Below, piece by piece: positions 10,158 through 22,931 of a stretch of 64,000 bases of DNA. A program made the translations under genes and the position numbers. This DNA comes from Nyssa sinensis (lineage: Eukaryota; Streptophyta; Magnoliopsida; Cornales; Nyssaceae). The stretch covers positions 28,556,753-28,620,752 of the forward strand of contig CM018038.1 in assembly GCA_008638375.1 (NCBI GenBank), written 5' to 3'. The stretch's first letter is position 1. Every line of letters starts with the position of its first letter. The notes under the pieces are model-generated. The model made no database searches and was not told the origin of the DNA. It saw only the letters and a program-made list of their open reading frames with translations.

Positions 10158-12046
10158 TTAGAAAATATTTCTTAAGTTCTTCGTGTTAAAGCATTGGTTG
10201 TTTTATAAGCTCATAATTTAACTCCTAAGGTCACCCTAACCCATAGTACTTAGGTTTCACATTAATTCCATAAGTTCTTTAGAGTCAATCTGTAGAGATT
10301 TGAAAAATGAAAGGTAAATTCTTCGTTTTTGCCAGTAGGGCACTATTCATGCACCATTTGTTAGTAAGGCATTATATGCATCATTTAGCTAGAAGTCATG
10401 TTTAGAAGCATATTTTGAGTGTGCCATAGAAGAGAAATATGCTTAGAATGTTAAAATACACCCCTTGTAAAAATTTGAGCCTATTCGAAAATAGTTTCAA
10501 AAATTGTACCATAAAGGGCATCTGGATGGATCCGGCCAACCCGGCCACGGGCGAAAATAAATTTTTTTTAAAAATATCATTTAAAATAATTTTAAGAATT
10601 TTGGCTAAAACAAAATATAGAATTGAAGCGTTTCGGGACGAGTTGTAGTGTAACGGGGTCCCGAACTTATTAATGGCAAAATAGTTTTTTTGCTCCTTTA
10701 GTATAAATAGACCCCTTAGTGTGAAAAAACACAAAAATAGGTCTGAGAATACAATAACAACTCGTGCATGAAGAGAAAAGTGAAGGAGACCTAGGGTTTT
10801 TTAACTTTCCAACCTTCAAAACTCATCTTTAGGCTTGGATTTTCACAAGACTTTCTTCTAAGAAGTTGTTCCCCACATCAAGGGCTACATTCTCACCAAT
10901 TGGTTCAGCTACACAGCGAACACAACTCCCTAGGATTGAGAAAAACCCATCTAGGTATGATATTTTGCTAAGTTAGGAATATAGTTAAGTTTCTTTACCT
11001 TTTCATAAGTTGATTGAATGATTTATATGTTTATTTACTATTAGAAAGTCACTTAGGATGTAGTTGCTTTGAAAACTTAGAGTTGGTTGTTTGTGTACAT
11101 GTGTGTTCTTTGAGAAATTGTCAAAATGATGAACATGTAACTTGAATATATGTTTGATTAATTACATTGTGGTTTATGTTCATGTGAATAGACTTTGTGT
11201 TTTGGAAAATATGATTGTTTAATGCATTGATGCTTTCTGTAATTATGTGGTCTTTGAGAATTGGTAATATAGTGAATATGTAACATGATCATGTGTTTAA
11301 ATTGATTGTATATAGCATATGTTCATGTGGAAGAAGTTGTACGATTTGAAGGTTATACTTTATGTACGATGCGCGATTTAAGGTGTATATCAAGTATGTA
11401 ATAAAATGCTTCATTGAGATTGCATTAAAAAAAAAAAAGCAAGGCATATTGACATAGTATGAACCTTTGGAAACATAGTGTGGGTTGAGCACATTAGTGC
11501 TATGCATTATGAGAGTGTAGATCCTGTGGTGAAAAACTCAAAATCGACCATTGGTACTCATAGGCCAACGGGGACGTACCGTGAAGCCAGATATACGAGT
11601 GGTACTTGCATGCCAACGGGAAAGAACTATGAAGCGAGACATGGGTGTGACATACAGTTGCATGTGTGAGTCATGCATATTGTCATAGCATAGCATTAAA
11701 CGATTGGAGGGTTATAGCTTATAAATGTACACTTGTACATGCCACGCCTTAACTTTGTTCCTTGCATTAGCACTATGTCATATCAGTAGTTGTGCTGATC
11801 CTTTATGGGAATCAATATTATAGATGAGGCTCCCGGTACTTGAAACTTGATGAAGTCTTGAAGGAAGGATGGGAAAAGAATTGTGAAGACATTTGGCCCT
11901 TGGGGCATATTTTGTATGTACGGGTATAAGCCCAAAAAACTTGTATTTTAATTTGGAAGAATGGTGAACTATAGGCCTTGGGCCAATTTGTAATGTAAGG
12001 GTTTAAACTCAAATGACATGTAAGGTGTATTTGTTTAATGTGCCTT

Positions 12047-12047
<1 letters not shown>

Positions 12048-12088
<41 letters not shown>

Positions 12089-12090
12089 TG
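12048..12090. repeat. (AC)n(AT)n microsatellite
   Basis: About ten AC units run directly into about fourteen AT units. It is located within the gypsy LTR. Confidence 0.9.
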
Positions 12091-12609
12091 AAAGAAATGA
12101 ATGTATGTTTAATTTTCATGAATTATGGCTATCGAGTGAGGATGGATTAGTGATGTGTTTATATATATATGAACAGTTGCAAAATATTAGGTGAAAAAAT
12201 GCTTAAAAAACAAAGGAGATTATGTAAAAAATTTATGAAATTAAGGAAAAAATTAAGTGTGTAAAACACCATTTAAATAGGTGAGAAAAGTGCCCAAAAT
12301 GGGAGGTTAAAGACTAAAAATGGAAAAAAAAAAAAAAAAAAAGGTAGCTTGCAAAGCCTTCGAAAAAAAATTATTTGAAAAATAGAGAAAATCAACTGTT
12401 AGACAGAGAAATTTAGTCTCTGTCGGTACAGTAAAACTATAGAAAATCAGGTTCAGACAGCCTAGTCCTTGACCTTGTCGCGCAACCACGCCCTTGCTGC
12501 CTGCCACTCGCGTGCCCAAGCCATGCTGCGCGGCTGCCTCAGCTCACCCTGCGCGTTCTGCTGCCCAGCCACCTGTGCGTCAGCTCTGACACCCCCTTGA
12601 CACTAACCT

Positions 12610-12790
12610 TTGGCCACCCTTTTGAGCTATGTTTGGGTACTCTTTTGGGTCATGTTTGACCAATCCTTAGGCCATGTTTGGCCACCATTTTGGGCTATGT
12701 TTAGTCACTCTTTTGGGCTATGTTTAGCCACCTTATGGGGCCATGTTTGGCCACTTTTATAAGCCATGTTTGGCCACTTCTTTGGACCAC
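12610..12790 (+). repeat. Degenerate minisatellite, ~30-bp unit
   Basis: About six diverged units contain the phrase (G)GGC(C/T)ATGTTT(G/A)GCCAC spaced about 27-35 bp apart, for example near 12670, 12705, 12718, 12740 and 12763. It lies in the transcribed part of the LTR. The short ORFs across it on both strands are by-products of the repeat. Confidence 0.6.
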
Positions 12791-13114
12791 TTTAGGTAGA
12801 TTTTTTGACCTATTCTTGACATATGTCTTAGGACATTTGGGGGCCCATTTGGGGTCACCATTCCAAGGCATATTCAAAGACATTTTAGGGCTATCTTGCA
12901 GGCTACACTTGAACATGACTTAGACTAGTTTTGGCCATTGGTTGGGGTGGTATTTGACTACCATTTGGGGCTTATCTTGGTTGGGTCTAGTTAACGAATT
13001 TTCACTTTGATTTTGGGAAAACATGGAAAAATATATTTAATTATCATTTATTAATTTCTTTTTAATTCATTTCCATTCACTCTCCGAGTTTTGGAAATTC
13101 AGGGCGTGACAACT

Positions 13115-13126
13115 TGGTATCAGAAC
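13115..13126 (+). other. Primer-binding site, initiator Met-tRNA type
   Basis: TGGTATCAGAAC lies 3 bp after the LTR end GTGACA. The first ten bases match the 3' end complement of plant initiator tRNA-Met (TGGTATCAGAGC), so one of the last bases has drifted. Confidence 0.75.
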
Positions 13127-13370
13127 CTAGGTTCGAATACTTAGGAACTATGGGGTGTTATGGAACACAATGGGAGCACGATACATGATTTACTTTTTTT
13201 TTTTTTGCATTGTACAATGTGTAAGACCTTGTGAAGTGTATGTTATGACATGTTATACGTGCTACTTGTGAAGTGTAAATCGTTTATAAGAGTATGACCG
13301 ATATTCCTTTAAATGCCTATGTCTAATGTGAAAAGGGGTATTAATTTTCTTTGCTTGGACTTGTAGACAC

Positions 13371-13890
13371 ATGCCACCAAAGATAACTCCTACAAGACCA
13401 GTAGCACTTGGGCTGCAGTAGGCCTAGGGCCGCTGCACTACCACGGCCTGGTAGGCCCCGAGCTTCTGCTTCTACACGTAGCACAACTGAGAAGGCTGTT
13501 GCTCTTGCACCTGCCCTAGTTGAGGAGGCCGTTGCTTTTGCACCTACCCCAGCTAAGGAGGTGAAGTAGATTATTGGTGCCAGAGATATGGCGGCCATTT
13601 TACATGAGTGTTTTCGCACTATACAGGAGACTAGGACTACAGGTGGTGAAACCAGGGATACCTTCGTGATAAAGGTGTTCCTAGAGGATGAGACCTCCTA
13701 CCTTCACAGGGTAGCCTGACCTCCTAGTAGCCGAGGAATGGCTAAAGCAGATTACCAGGATCCTCGACTCGCAGGGGATTATTGAGCCACACTTGAGGAT
13801 CATGTGTGCCACATTTCAGTTTATAGAGTTGGCTAGTTAGTGGTGGAGAGGAGCTGCTGGCAGGATAGATAGCTATGAAGAGAGGTCGAA
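13371..13890 (+). pseudogene. Decayed Ty3/gypsy gag remnant
   Basis: An ATG 244 bp after the PBS opens MPPKITPTRPVALGLQ and then a stop, the typical start of gypsy Gag. Further on, readable pieces such as EEWLKQITRILDSQ and LRIMCATFQFIELAS, followed by a stop and WWRGAAGRIDSYEE, match the capsid-fold region of Ty3/gypsy Gag (AEEWL...ATF.L...WW). Stops and frame changes show that it is inactive. No zinc knuckle, protease or polymerase follows; the sequence changes to non-coding at about 13890. Confidence 0.6.
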
Positions 13891-15300
13891 GACAGTCCCA
13901 AGTTTCCAAATGTCCAAAAGGACATTGCCATTAAATCTAGAATGCTAAAAAACATTGCATATGCCTTTTTTTACGTTTTAATTTGCATTTTATTTATCAT
14001 TTTTGAGTTTAGGGACATAATAATAATTTTGCCAGACTGTTAGGGGCATTCTTTTAATTAGTTATTAAACATTGGGGTATTTTATACTTAATATGAAATT
14101 TTGGGTCCATTTATAATTATCCAAAATTCATGCACTATCAAATTGGGCCAAACCAACCCAATTAAAGAAAATGAACATAAACTAGCCCAAAAACATCAAG
14201 AATCCGACCAGTCTGAAGAAATCATAAGTGAACCAGTCCAAGAGCCAAAAAAACTAATGAGTCCTGAATTACTCTTAAATGAGTTAGTCCTGGAATTATA
14301 ATAATCTATTGGTTCGGGTGCTATTTAAGTGAACTATCCGTGATCTTTTGAAAATCACTCTGCCCAACTACAAATTTTTTGGTTCAACCCTTATTAAGCA
14401 CCAAACGGTGCCGTTTTTCGCAAAACGACGTCATCATTATGCATCGACACAGTGTTGTCATCCCCGAGTCACTACAACGCAACACAGAAACCCTAGCCCA
14501 TTCAAATTTGATTTTCTCGCCATTTTTCATGCTCTTTTGGTTCTTAAACTGTTGTTAAAACTATTTTATACACAATCTAAGTTAGGTTTTGATGGCTGGT
14601 TTAACAAATTTCGACCAAAAACTCAACCACACGACTCTTTTGTAACTCACGACCACACAAAATTCATTCATGTTCTTCATTCCAAAACTCTTTTAAGCTC
14701 CTCCCACAACCTCGAAGACATCATGTTGAGGTTCCAAAAGATTAACAGCTCAAGGTTCCATTAACACATAAATTTATATATATACACACACACACACGCA
14801 GGTGGGTACCAAAAACACATATATTCTTGCAACCCCAAACTAAATAGAAAGTTTGAGAGAGTTCCTAACTAATTGTTGAAAGAGAAAATTGTAGAGAGAG
14901 AAAGCTTAGAAGGTCATTAACGACTGTCAAACCTTTGATCTCTATAGCTTCAAATGAGTCTCAAATCTCCTTATTCTTCATTCATTCCTTCTTCTTCTTT
15001 CTTTCCCTTGTCGCCTTACGATATTTGTGTATTCCCACTTACATTCACGTATACACACATATATATATAGTACCATACATACACATATATTTTACATTAA
15101 CACACACTCCCTCAAACCCTCTTTCTCTATTACACACATCTTACACATACAGGTTCACACGTACACTTCTCTTACACTATATTTTACACAAGGAGCACAC
15201 ACTTCTTGTTTCTCTCTTATGAAACGCACACAAACACACACATTCACTTGCTTATATGCACGCATAACCACATGTATATATATATATATGTGTGTAGTGT
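13891..15300 (+). other. Non-coding, probably LTR-derived sequence
   Basis: No gene recognised. It contains a possible TATA motif (GCTATTTAAG near 14318), AAACCCTAGCCC, and microsatellites: (AC)n near 14783-14797 and TA/AC runs near 15050-15065 and 15275-15290. It resembles the U3 and leader of long gypsy LTRs. The ORFs at 14348-14764 and 14935-15222 have low-complexity or unremarkable translations and no family resemblance. Confidence 0.4.
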
Positions 15301-17280
15301 GTAAGGCCCCTAATCATAGATGGACCTGGCTGAGGGGTCACCGAGATTCTGAACTATAAGATAAGCAAGTGATTGAGACTAATCATCCTAGCCAAGTGAA
15401 TAAAGTACAGTCTATTCTTTATTAGTTTATTTTCTTCAAATCATTTTTCCTTAATTTGATTTGGTTTGTTGACATGATTACACTTGTTCAAGTCCCGTAA
15501 TAGGATTTAATGAAATAGATCATAATAAAGTACAACTGAACTAAAAATATTTATCAATAGTGTATAACAAGGTGAAGTTCAGAGCTGACTCTAACGATCA
15601 ATATACAACATATACGTTATGTCAAAGAAGGGTACAAACACCAATTACAATATACAATGAATGAATACAACTATTTGAAACCAATGCTACTTAAGTCTTT
15701 GTCTATCTCGTGATGCTCCAACAGTTGTCCTCTACAAGTTCAGTACCTGTTATTCTCATGAACAGCATGAGTGAGCCATAACGCTCAGTAGAGTTTTCTA
15801 AAACACACAAGCAAGTAGCGTGCAAAAACTAATATAAGTCTGATGAAGACAATCCCTAATATCCAATATGCAATCTCAAGCACACAATAATCTTATTAAC
15901 CAGATCACAAATATATACATGAAAATCAGGAGAATAGGACATCACTTTGTGTGGTACAACAACAGTGAAATGGTACACAAGATACATCGAAGATGAAGTA
16001 TATCGACATATACAAACCTCACGAAGAACTTTCATTTCTTGTTCAAATCAATCAGAACAATGATATCTTATACGAATCAATGACATAACTAATCAATAAC
16101 GTATAATCATTTCACCATTATATAGACAACCAATATAATCCATAACATAACAAGTCTGAGCAATTTCTATTATACTCATTAATACAGCCCATGCAATGTC
16201 ATGATGCCCAATGCAGAAAGGTAAACGCGTATGATTTAAACCGAGATTCAAATCACAACTTCATCTCTCTCAATTCATAATTCAATCACTTAATGGCCCT
16301 CGAAAAAGCCTGATACTTCTTGGGCTACTAACTCGATGGCAATGCACCACTATCCGCGTAGGGTTATGGTTCGTAACCGAATGCAGATACAATCCCCGTC
16401 ACAAAATTATCCTGGTCTCTAATCATGATCTCATTATACACTATCCATCCACACCACTCAAGTGTGCTCAGTCAATACCATAGAGATCCGTAATATAATT
16501 CACATCAGTTGTGATGCACTGTTATACATGATATCTAAATGTATAAGAATACAAAATTATAACAGATTATAATGATAGTAAGCACCAGAATAATAACGCC
16601 AATCTCATCATAAAATCACACAAGATTCCAACATTATAATAGTAATAATAGTCACATCATAAGAATCAATGACAAGTATGAAATACCAACCGATCATGAT
16701 GTAATCCTAGTCTCAGTCATCATCCGACTACAAGGAGACACTACTTGTGTCTATCACAATGCATATTAAAACCTCACCCGCTTTAGGTTCACCTCTTGAG
16801 ACCACCCCGATCCTTAGCATTAAGGTTTCATAGTGTTTCTTTCAGTTCTCTTACGTTAATTATTCATTAACTTATACACCGAGTGTCCGTCGTCCCAAAC
16901 AGATAGAAATTGTGTTCCTAGGCCTCAAAATCCTTATGGAGGTCTCATTGTAGAGTTTCTCAGTCATTTGAATGCATTTAAACTCATGAGGGTATTTTTG
17001 TAATTTTGTCGGGCAAGTTTCAAGTCTAACAAGACCCTGTCTCACAAAACCGACCTTCGAATCTGATCTAGAAGGTCTAAAAACCCTAAGGACACTCTCC
17101 TTACATTTTATTAATTCTTTTAGATATATGTTCCATGCCTATGGGTTTAATGATGATTTTACATGTTTATGTGGGACCAACCCCGTGCCCCGATTCATTA
17201 ATCTGATATTATATTTAAATTCTTGATGTCCAAAGACATTAGAAACGCCTCTTCCGAATCTTAATTATGTATTTCATTAT
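15301..17280 (-). mobile_element. Minus-oriented LTR-like block (solo or truncated)
   Basis: Read on the minus strand, the block has features of a Tekay/Del-type LTR: CTACTGAGCGTTATGGCTCA (complement near 15774), then AGGTACTGAACTTGTAGAGG (complement near 15735), and a terminus GGGGCCTTACA (complement of TGTAAGGCCCC at 15300-15310). No PBS or coding region lies beside that end, so it would be a solo or truncated LTR. The right boundary is not resolved and may extend into the next repeat. Confidence 0.4.
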
Positions 17281-18143
17281 TTAATCTATGTTTAGGAGTA
17301 TAATCATCATTTTATTAATTTAGGTGGGGCCGTCATCGGGTCCCAATTCGTTCAATCTAATATTACATTTGAATTTCGGGCATCCAAAAACATTAAATTA
17401 GCCATTTTCAAAATTTAATTTGCCTTTGAATTACTCAATTTGTCATTAGGGGCATTTTATCATAATGTTTCCGTATGATGCACCTCACCCACACTAGATA
17501 ATACTTCAACATTGGATCCCATTTGGTCTAATCAAAATAGGACACATGACCTATAAAACCCTAAACAAGCTTCTTGAGGAAGCTTTGCACACCTCCCAAT
17601 GCGCCACGTGGCCAGTTGGCCAAATGCGCGCGCATACACGCTCGAACCTAAACTATTTCAAAATCGCACAAAAGTTGGCACCCTAGCTAATTTCGACGCT
17701 CTAATTTCAAATATGCTATTCGTTTCCCAAATTCCATTGTTTACATTTCCATAATTATCTGCATCCTTTAAATAATTGTGTAGTCCCGCGACTCATATCA
17801 ATCCCGAATAAATTTTTAAAAATTTAATTTAGTCTTAAAATGTCATACTGGTGGTTTACTAGCCGATTTCATAATTATTCTGACATATAATCGATGAATT
17901 ACTCACCTATCCCCAGTCAATGCTGGCGATTTACTAAATTGCCTTTTATGATTTTCTGAATCCTTGCTGTGTACACAGTAACAAACACACATTCGGTTAG
18001 AGTAGGGGAAAGAAAGAGAAAGAGAAAGAGAGAGAGAGAATATGAAAAAAAAAAATGAGGAAGAGTCAACCCAAGAGGAAAAAAGTTATTTGTCTATTTT
18101 TGGGCCTTGTTACTATCAAGTGAGTCACCTTTCCCCCACACAC

Positions 18144-18213
18144 AATAGCGCACTAGCACACACACTAACATCTCCCATAATAGCGCACTAGCACACACAC
18201 TAACATCTCCCAT
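18144..18213. repeat. 35-bp tandem duplication
   Basis: Two perfect 35-bp units (AATAGCGCACTAGCACACAC...) lie head to tail. Copy 2 of the parent repeat (near 46106) has a single unit, so the duplication arose after the two copies separated. Confidence 0.85.
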
Positions 18214-19143
18214 ATAAGATCTTTTATTTATCAATAATAATGTGCCATATGACATTGTATAGAAAATTATGCCATGCTTCTTGGAGAAACTTTACATGCT
18301 AAACGAGATGTCATGTGGCCAGTCTATCAAGCGTGCACACACATGCACCCGAAAATGAATTTTAGCAGAATTGCACCAAAATTTAAACCTTAGCTAATTT
18401 TAAAGCGTAGATTCCAAATACGCTCTTTGTTTCTCCAAATCTAATAATTAAAATTTTAGTATTTATTTGTGTCCCAAATTTAACTATGTAGCCCTGTGGT
18501 CTACAATAGTCTCAAATAAATTTCTAAAATTATATCTTAGGTTCACAATATAATATTAATTACTAATAATTTATTTAACTCATTTTTATTTAATTAATTA
18601 TTTATCTTTTATTCGAATTGGAAAACTACCAAAATGTCATTAATAATTTTCTAGATCTTTACACCTTGTGCTGACATTTTCTTGCACTTATTGTGTGAAC
18701 CGAAACTTGATCTCATAAGAAAAGATAAAGTACTCATTTGACCACAAACTACTTTCTTATGCTCGAAAGGTGTTCCTATATTGTCACAAGACCATAATTT
18801 TAGTACATAATTAATTTTGAAATTAAGTAATGTAAAAAGAGACTATGGAATGACGTATTATAACGAGTAACAATGTTAATCTCCTATTCTAGCATCCCAA
18901 AATTTTCAATATGAAAATGTCCCAAGAGTTGCATGGCTTTGCTATTATAATTCTAAAATTTCTCTTATTTTTTAATCTAATTGTTAGTAAATCCTTGTCA
19001 GTAAAAACATAGGCATGCATATATCTAGTTATTTTTACAAAAAAAAAACAAATTCAAGAAATTAATAAACCAAAGAATATAAGGTGAGAATGATAGATGT
19101 CACTTTTAAAAAACTCATCACTTGAATCTAAGGAAGCTACTAT

Positions 19144-19507
19144 GACAACTTTGAATTGGCACTCAATCCTTGTGAGGAAAAGCATGACATCCTTAACGGA
19201 TTTAGAGAGTTATTGCTTATACTTGGTCAACATTTCATATTATGCCTCCATGAATCAATCAAACATTGGGTCTTCACTAATACAACCCGTCGTTGTGTGG
19301 TCCATTGTGGTTGTAGACTTGCGACGACAACTTTGAATTGGCACTCAATCCTTGTGAGGAAAAGCATGACATCCTTAACGGATTTAGAGAGTTATTGCTT
19401 ATACTTGGTCAACATTTCATATTATGCCTCCATGAATCAATCAAACATTGGGTCTTCACTAATACAACCCGTCGTTGTGTGGTCCATTGTGGTTGTAGAC
19501 TTGCGAC
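19144..19507. repeat. 182-bp perfect or near-perfect tandem duplication
   Basis: Unit 1 is 19144-19325 and unit 2 is 19326-19507; each runs from GACAACTTTGAATTGG to TTGCGAC. The equivalent place in repeat copy 2 (47066-47247) has one unit. The two units appear identical, so this duplication is recent. Overlapping open frames of 79-118 codons across it are a consequence of the duplication and are not evidence of a gene. Confidence 0.9.
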
Positions 19508-22500
19508 TGTAATACCCCGACCCAAAATGGCACGAATATCGAGGCAGTCGGGTCGGGCAACATTATATCAATTGTACTTGGAGCTGTTTAATCCTATATT
19601 TTATGAATATCAAAATACAAATATATGTGTATTAAATGGATGTATATTATGTATTTATACATTATTCTAATATAGGATATATGTATATATATATATATAT
19701 TGTATATATATATATTGTATATAAAATGAAAATATCAAAACCTACTCCACCTAACCTATACCTATAGGTATGGAGAGGAGTATGGGAGAAATCAGAAAAT
19801 CATGGAGGAAAGCATGGTCAGCCGTGCTTTGTTGAGTGTGCTTGGGGCAAGAAATATAAATATATATTATATAAAAGTGTAGATAGATATTCTCGTGTGG
19901 AAGTGAGAAAATCAGAGGGGAGAAAAACACCAAGGAGTCTGAGTGTGTTAGGAAGAAGCTCAGGGAGCTCTCGGTGGATTCAGAAGGAGGGACGGAAGGG
20001 GAATTGGCTTACCAACCTGAGAAACCGAAAAAAAAAAATACGGTAAGTAGTTTTGTTTCTGTTTCAAAAGTTATAGCATGTCTTGGATTGATTCTAAACA
20101 TAGGGTCTTAGAAAGCATAACATGAGGTCTCAAACGCAACAAGAATCATTAAAAACCATGAAGAATTAAGGGAGAAAACAGTGATTACAGGTGTGAGAGA
20201 ATAATCGGTTCTTTTATATTTCATGCATAAAAACTCGATTTAAATGACCTAGAACTCATCCCATAAGGTGCAGGAGATTATTAGAAAAAGATTTGAACTA
20301 AAACCATGAGAAAATCATAAAGAAAACCCAGCTCACCGGAAACTGGGTACAGTGATCGGAAAACTGAAAATGGGTTTTGAAAAACCGTGGCAACCGAGGT
20401 CCAAAGCTAGTTTAAATTAATTATTAAAACGCTAGGATACTTTTGGTACAAAAACCGTAAATTTTGGGCTTCAAAATGGTGTAAAACCGTGGGTTGGCCG
20501 AGATTCCGGTGACCGGAATTGACAGGGACGACCGGAGAAGACCACCGGAAAAATGGGGGGCCATGTCGGGTCAAGATGGGACCGGATCCGGGTCTGGGTC
20601 GGGTCGGGACCCGACCGGATCCAACAGTCGATGAAACTACACCGTTTCATTAAAGAGTTTTAAAAATATTAAATTAGGGCTGACGTCAGCATGACCCATT
20701 AAACCGGTTCTCTGGAGAGGACTGAACCGGTTGGTTCGGTGTGGTCTGAGACCGGTCTAGGGTTTCATTGAGTGAACCCTCTGGTCCAATGTTTTAATTA
20801 AAAATAAATAAACCGAAACTTATGATAATTGTGGTTTGACCCCAACTATTCACCCTGTTCCAAATTTGACCCAGACTTTGGAGAATTATTTCAAAAACAC
20901 CCCTGGAAAAATAATAAAATAATAAAATAATTTATTTAAATAATTTATTAAAAAGGTAAAATTACTATTTTACCCCTCAGTCACAAATAAGTCAAATGAA
21001 GTCCGAACGGGGCGAATGAATAGTCAAACTTTATTATCTCGGGCATTTTGGATCTAATGGTGGGACCCGTTTTACGAGACGGGACTCCGAACATTAAAAT
21101 ACAATGAGAACAAGTCTTAAAATGACCAAAATACCCCTGTGTCCTGACAAGGCAAGTTATATGGGTATTCTTACTATCTCGGACCCACTGAATCCAACGG
21201 TGAGGTCAAAATTATAAAAAGAGGTTCCGGGAATAAAAGTACCTACAAGTACAAAAGACAATTTTGCCCTTTTTAATCCGGACGTCCGATTTAAGATCTG
21301 TAAAAGCCTAAACTTATTTTATTCGACGTTCCGAATACAATGATGACATCTAAATCAGTAATAGAGATACCGATAGCCAAGATTAGCAAGTTTGAATATC
21401 GAGTATGGTTCGATTACAGTTATAGACTGAGTTATTTTCAATTGACAGGCACGTCAAAAGAGAAAGGGAAGGAGACTTTAATTAGTTGAACTACTGAGAA
21501 TCATTTTTGAAGTAAGTAATTCTGACGCTTTAATATGGGTTATTCCCAGCCAGTCACGTTATTGTTCATATGCTGCCAATTTGTACTCCATTACTACCTG
21601 ATGCACTTGATTTGAGCCAATTGACTTGTAGATATCAGTTTACCTGATTTTGGATTTGATTTGCTTGCTTACATCACTTTGAGATTGATCATTGATATTT
21701 GAATATTATTACACTATCGTACCATGACCTAGTCTTGAGATACATTCTACTGATTCCATACACTTCGTGTTTTGTTGTTTGTGATATCAAATATTTGGTA
21801 CGATTGTACATCTTGTATGGGATTTTGTTAGTCATGATATTTGGTGTGTACTCGGGGTTGTGCTCAGTCACAATGACCCATCTATTCACAGATTACGTGG
21901 GGGAAAAGACCCATTAGGGTCTGTTGTGTCCTACGGGACCTGCATTGAAAAGAGCTCTAACGCTTTTCAGAGAGCCCGAGGAACCGTGGCGGATCTGAGC
22001 ATGCGTTTTAGTGGGGTATGCCGGGCCCCGGGTAATTCACGTATATCTGGGTTACTTGAACTCGATATTGACTTATTATTGTTTCCATTGTATGATCATA
22101 TTTTTATACCCTGTGAAATGATCGTATTGTTGCAAGCATGGTATATCTTTGATTGGCTAATGTATTGTTGTGGCAGCAATCCATCATGATAGGCCAGATC
22201 CCAATTTCATTTGGCTTTATTATTGACTCTTGTGTTATATTGTGGGATATGCCTTTTGGGCCCTCGGGTCGATACCTTGCACATTTTTGGTGACTGGCTA
22301 CGCCTTCATTATTGCCCATATTGGCTATCTGTTATTCTTTGTTCTATCATTTCATCGGACAAACCCGAACCCACATTAAAGCCAGGAAATTACTTATTGG
22401 GCTATTAGCTCACCCCTTCTCCCCTAAATTTTTCAGGACAACAAGAAATCGGGGAACCCTCAGGCGCTCCAGGGATTTAGACGCTGCTAGTTACTGGTAG

Positions 22501-22793
22501 CTGTTTGGGCGAGTTTTGTATTAAGTTAAATATTGTTAGGTCTTAATACTCCCATGTCACCACGGTCCTGTTTGTTGGTTTTGTTTTTGAAGGATCTGTA
22601 TTTAACGCTTATAATTTTTGGACATGCATCAAATGGTGAACTAACTGTGCTACTAGATATTTTAATGATTAAGAAATGCTTTTGTTAAAACTTACCCAGC
22701 ATTTCAGATCCTTTTGGACGGGGAATGGCCCACGAGCCGCAGACCCGGGTCACGGACTCCTAATCCGCATAGGGTGGGTTCTGGGTCGTGACA
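19508..22793 (+). mobile_element. 5' LTR (3286 bp) of a Ty3/gypsy, Tekay/Del-like element
   Basis: The LTR begins TGTAATACCCCGACCC and ends GGGTCGTGACA, giving TG...CA ends; a PBS follows 3 bp later. It contains TA-rich promoter-like sequence near 19680-19725 and a long transcribed leader with no coding capacity. A length near 3.3 kb, PBS type and adjoining Gag all fit the Tekay/Del chromovirus lineage, although no integrase or chromodomain is available to prove it. The left flank GCGAC is the end of the 182-bp tandem repeat. The 3' LTR is absent from the window. Confidence 0.8.
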
Positions 22794-22796
22794 GAG

Positions 22797-22808
22797 TGGT
22801 ATCAGAGC
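22797..22808 (+). other. Primer-binding site, initiator Met-tRNA
   Basis: TGGTATCAGAGC is a perfect 12-base complement of the plant initiator tRNA-Met 3' end, 3 bp after the LTR. It marks the start of minus-strand cDNA synthesis. Confidence 0.92.
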
Positions 22809-22931
22809 ATATGGTTCTAGTGGTCCATGGGAGATTAAGATTGAAGTATTACAACTCGCTAAAGTCTGAGGGTCATAAGTCTAGAGGTCAATTAATTACC
22901 CAAGTTTTGTGGACTGTCCTTTTATCAGTGT

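Larger units (their letters stand above)
10158..13111 (+). mobile_element. Long LTR of a decayed Ty3/gypsy element (left end uncertain)
   Basis: The right end AGGGCGTGACA at 13111 is followed at once by a primer-binding site. A TATA box (AGTATAAATAGACC) lies near 10701, so the U3 region is at about 10158-10700 and a transcribed leader of about 2.4 kb follows. TTGTTAGAAAATA at 10157 is only a candidate left end. Inside are an (AC)n(AT)n microsatellite at about 12048-12090 and a minisatellite at 12610-12790. No partner LTR was found in the window, so the element is incomplete. Confidence 0.55.
17283..19507. repeat. Long dispersed repeat, copy 1
   Basis: This segment recurs at 43869-47250. Shared landmarks in order are TCTATGTTTAGG, CATCCAAAAACATTAAATTA, ATGCACCTCACCCACACTAG, CCACGTGGCCAGTTGGCC, the AGAAAGAGAAAGAGA run, AAGAGTCAACCCAAGAGGAA, CTCCTATTCTAGCATCCC and the GACAACTTTGAATTGGCACT block. 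Copy 1 has two local tandem duplications that copy 2 lacks and is cut at its right end by the LTR that starts at 19508. No coding domain was recognised. It is probably a non-autonomous retroelement or LTR segment. Confidence 0.8.

Noticed and set aside
19097..19670. Repeated frames with LHESIKHWVF and RRCVVHCGC text, also present at 47077
   Set aside because: They repeat because the DNA is a tandem duplication within a dispersed repeat. No domain was recognised and there is no sign of selection, so they are not called as a gene.
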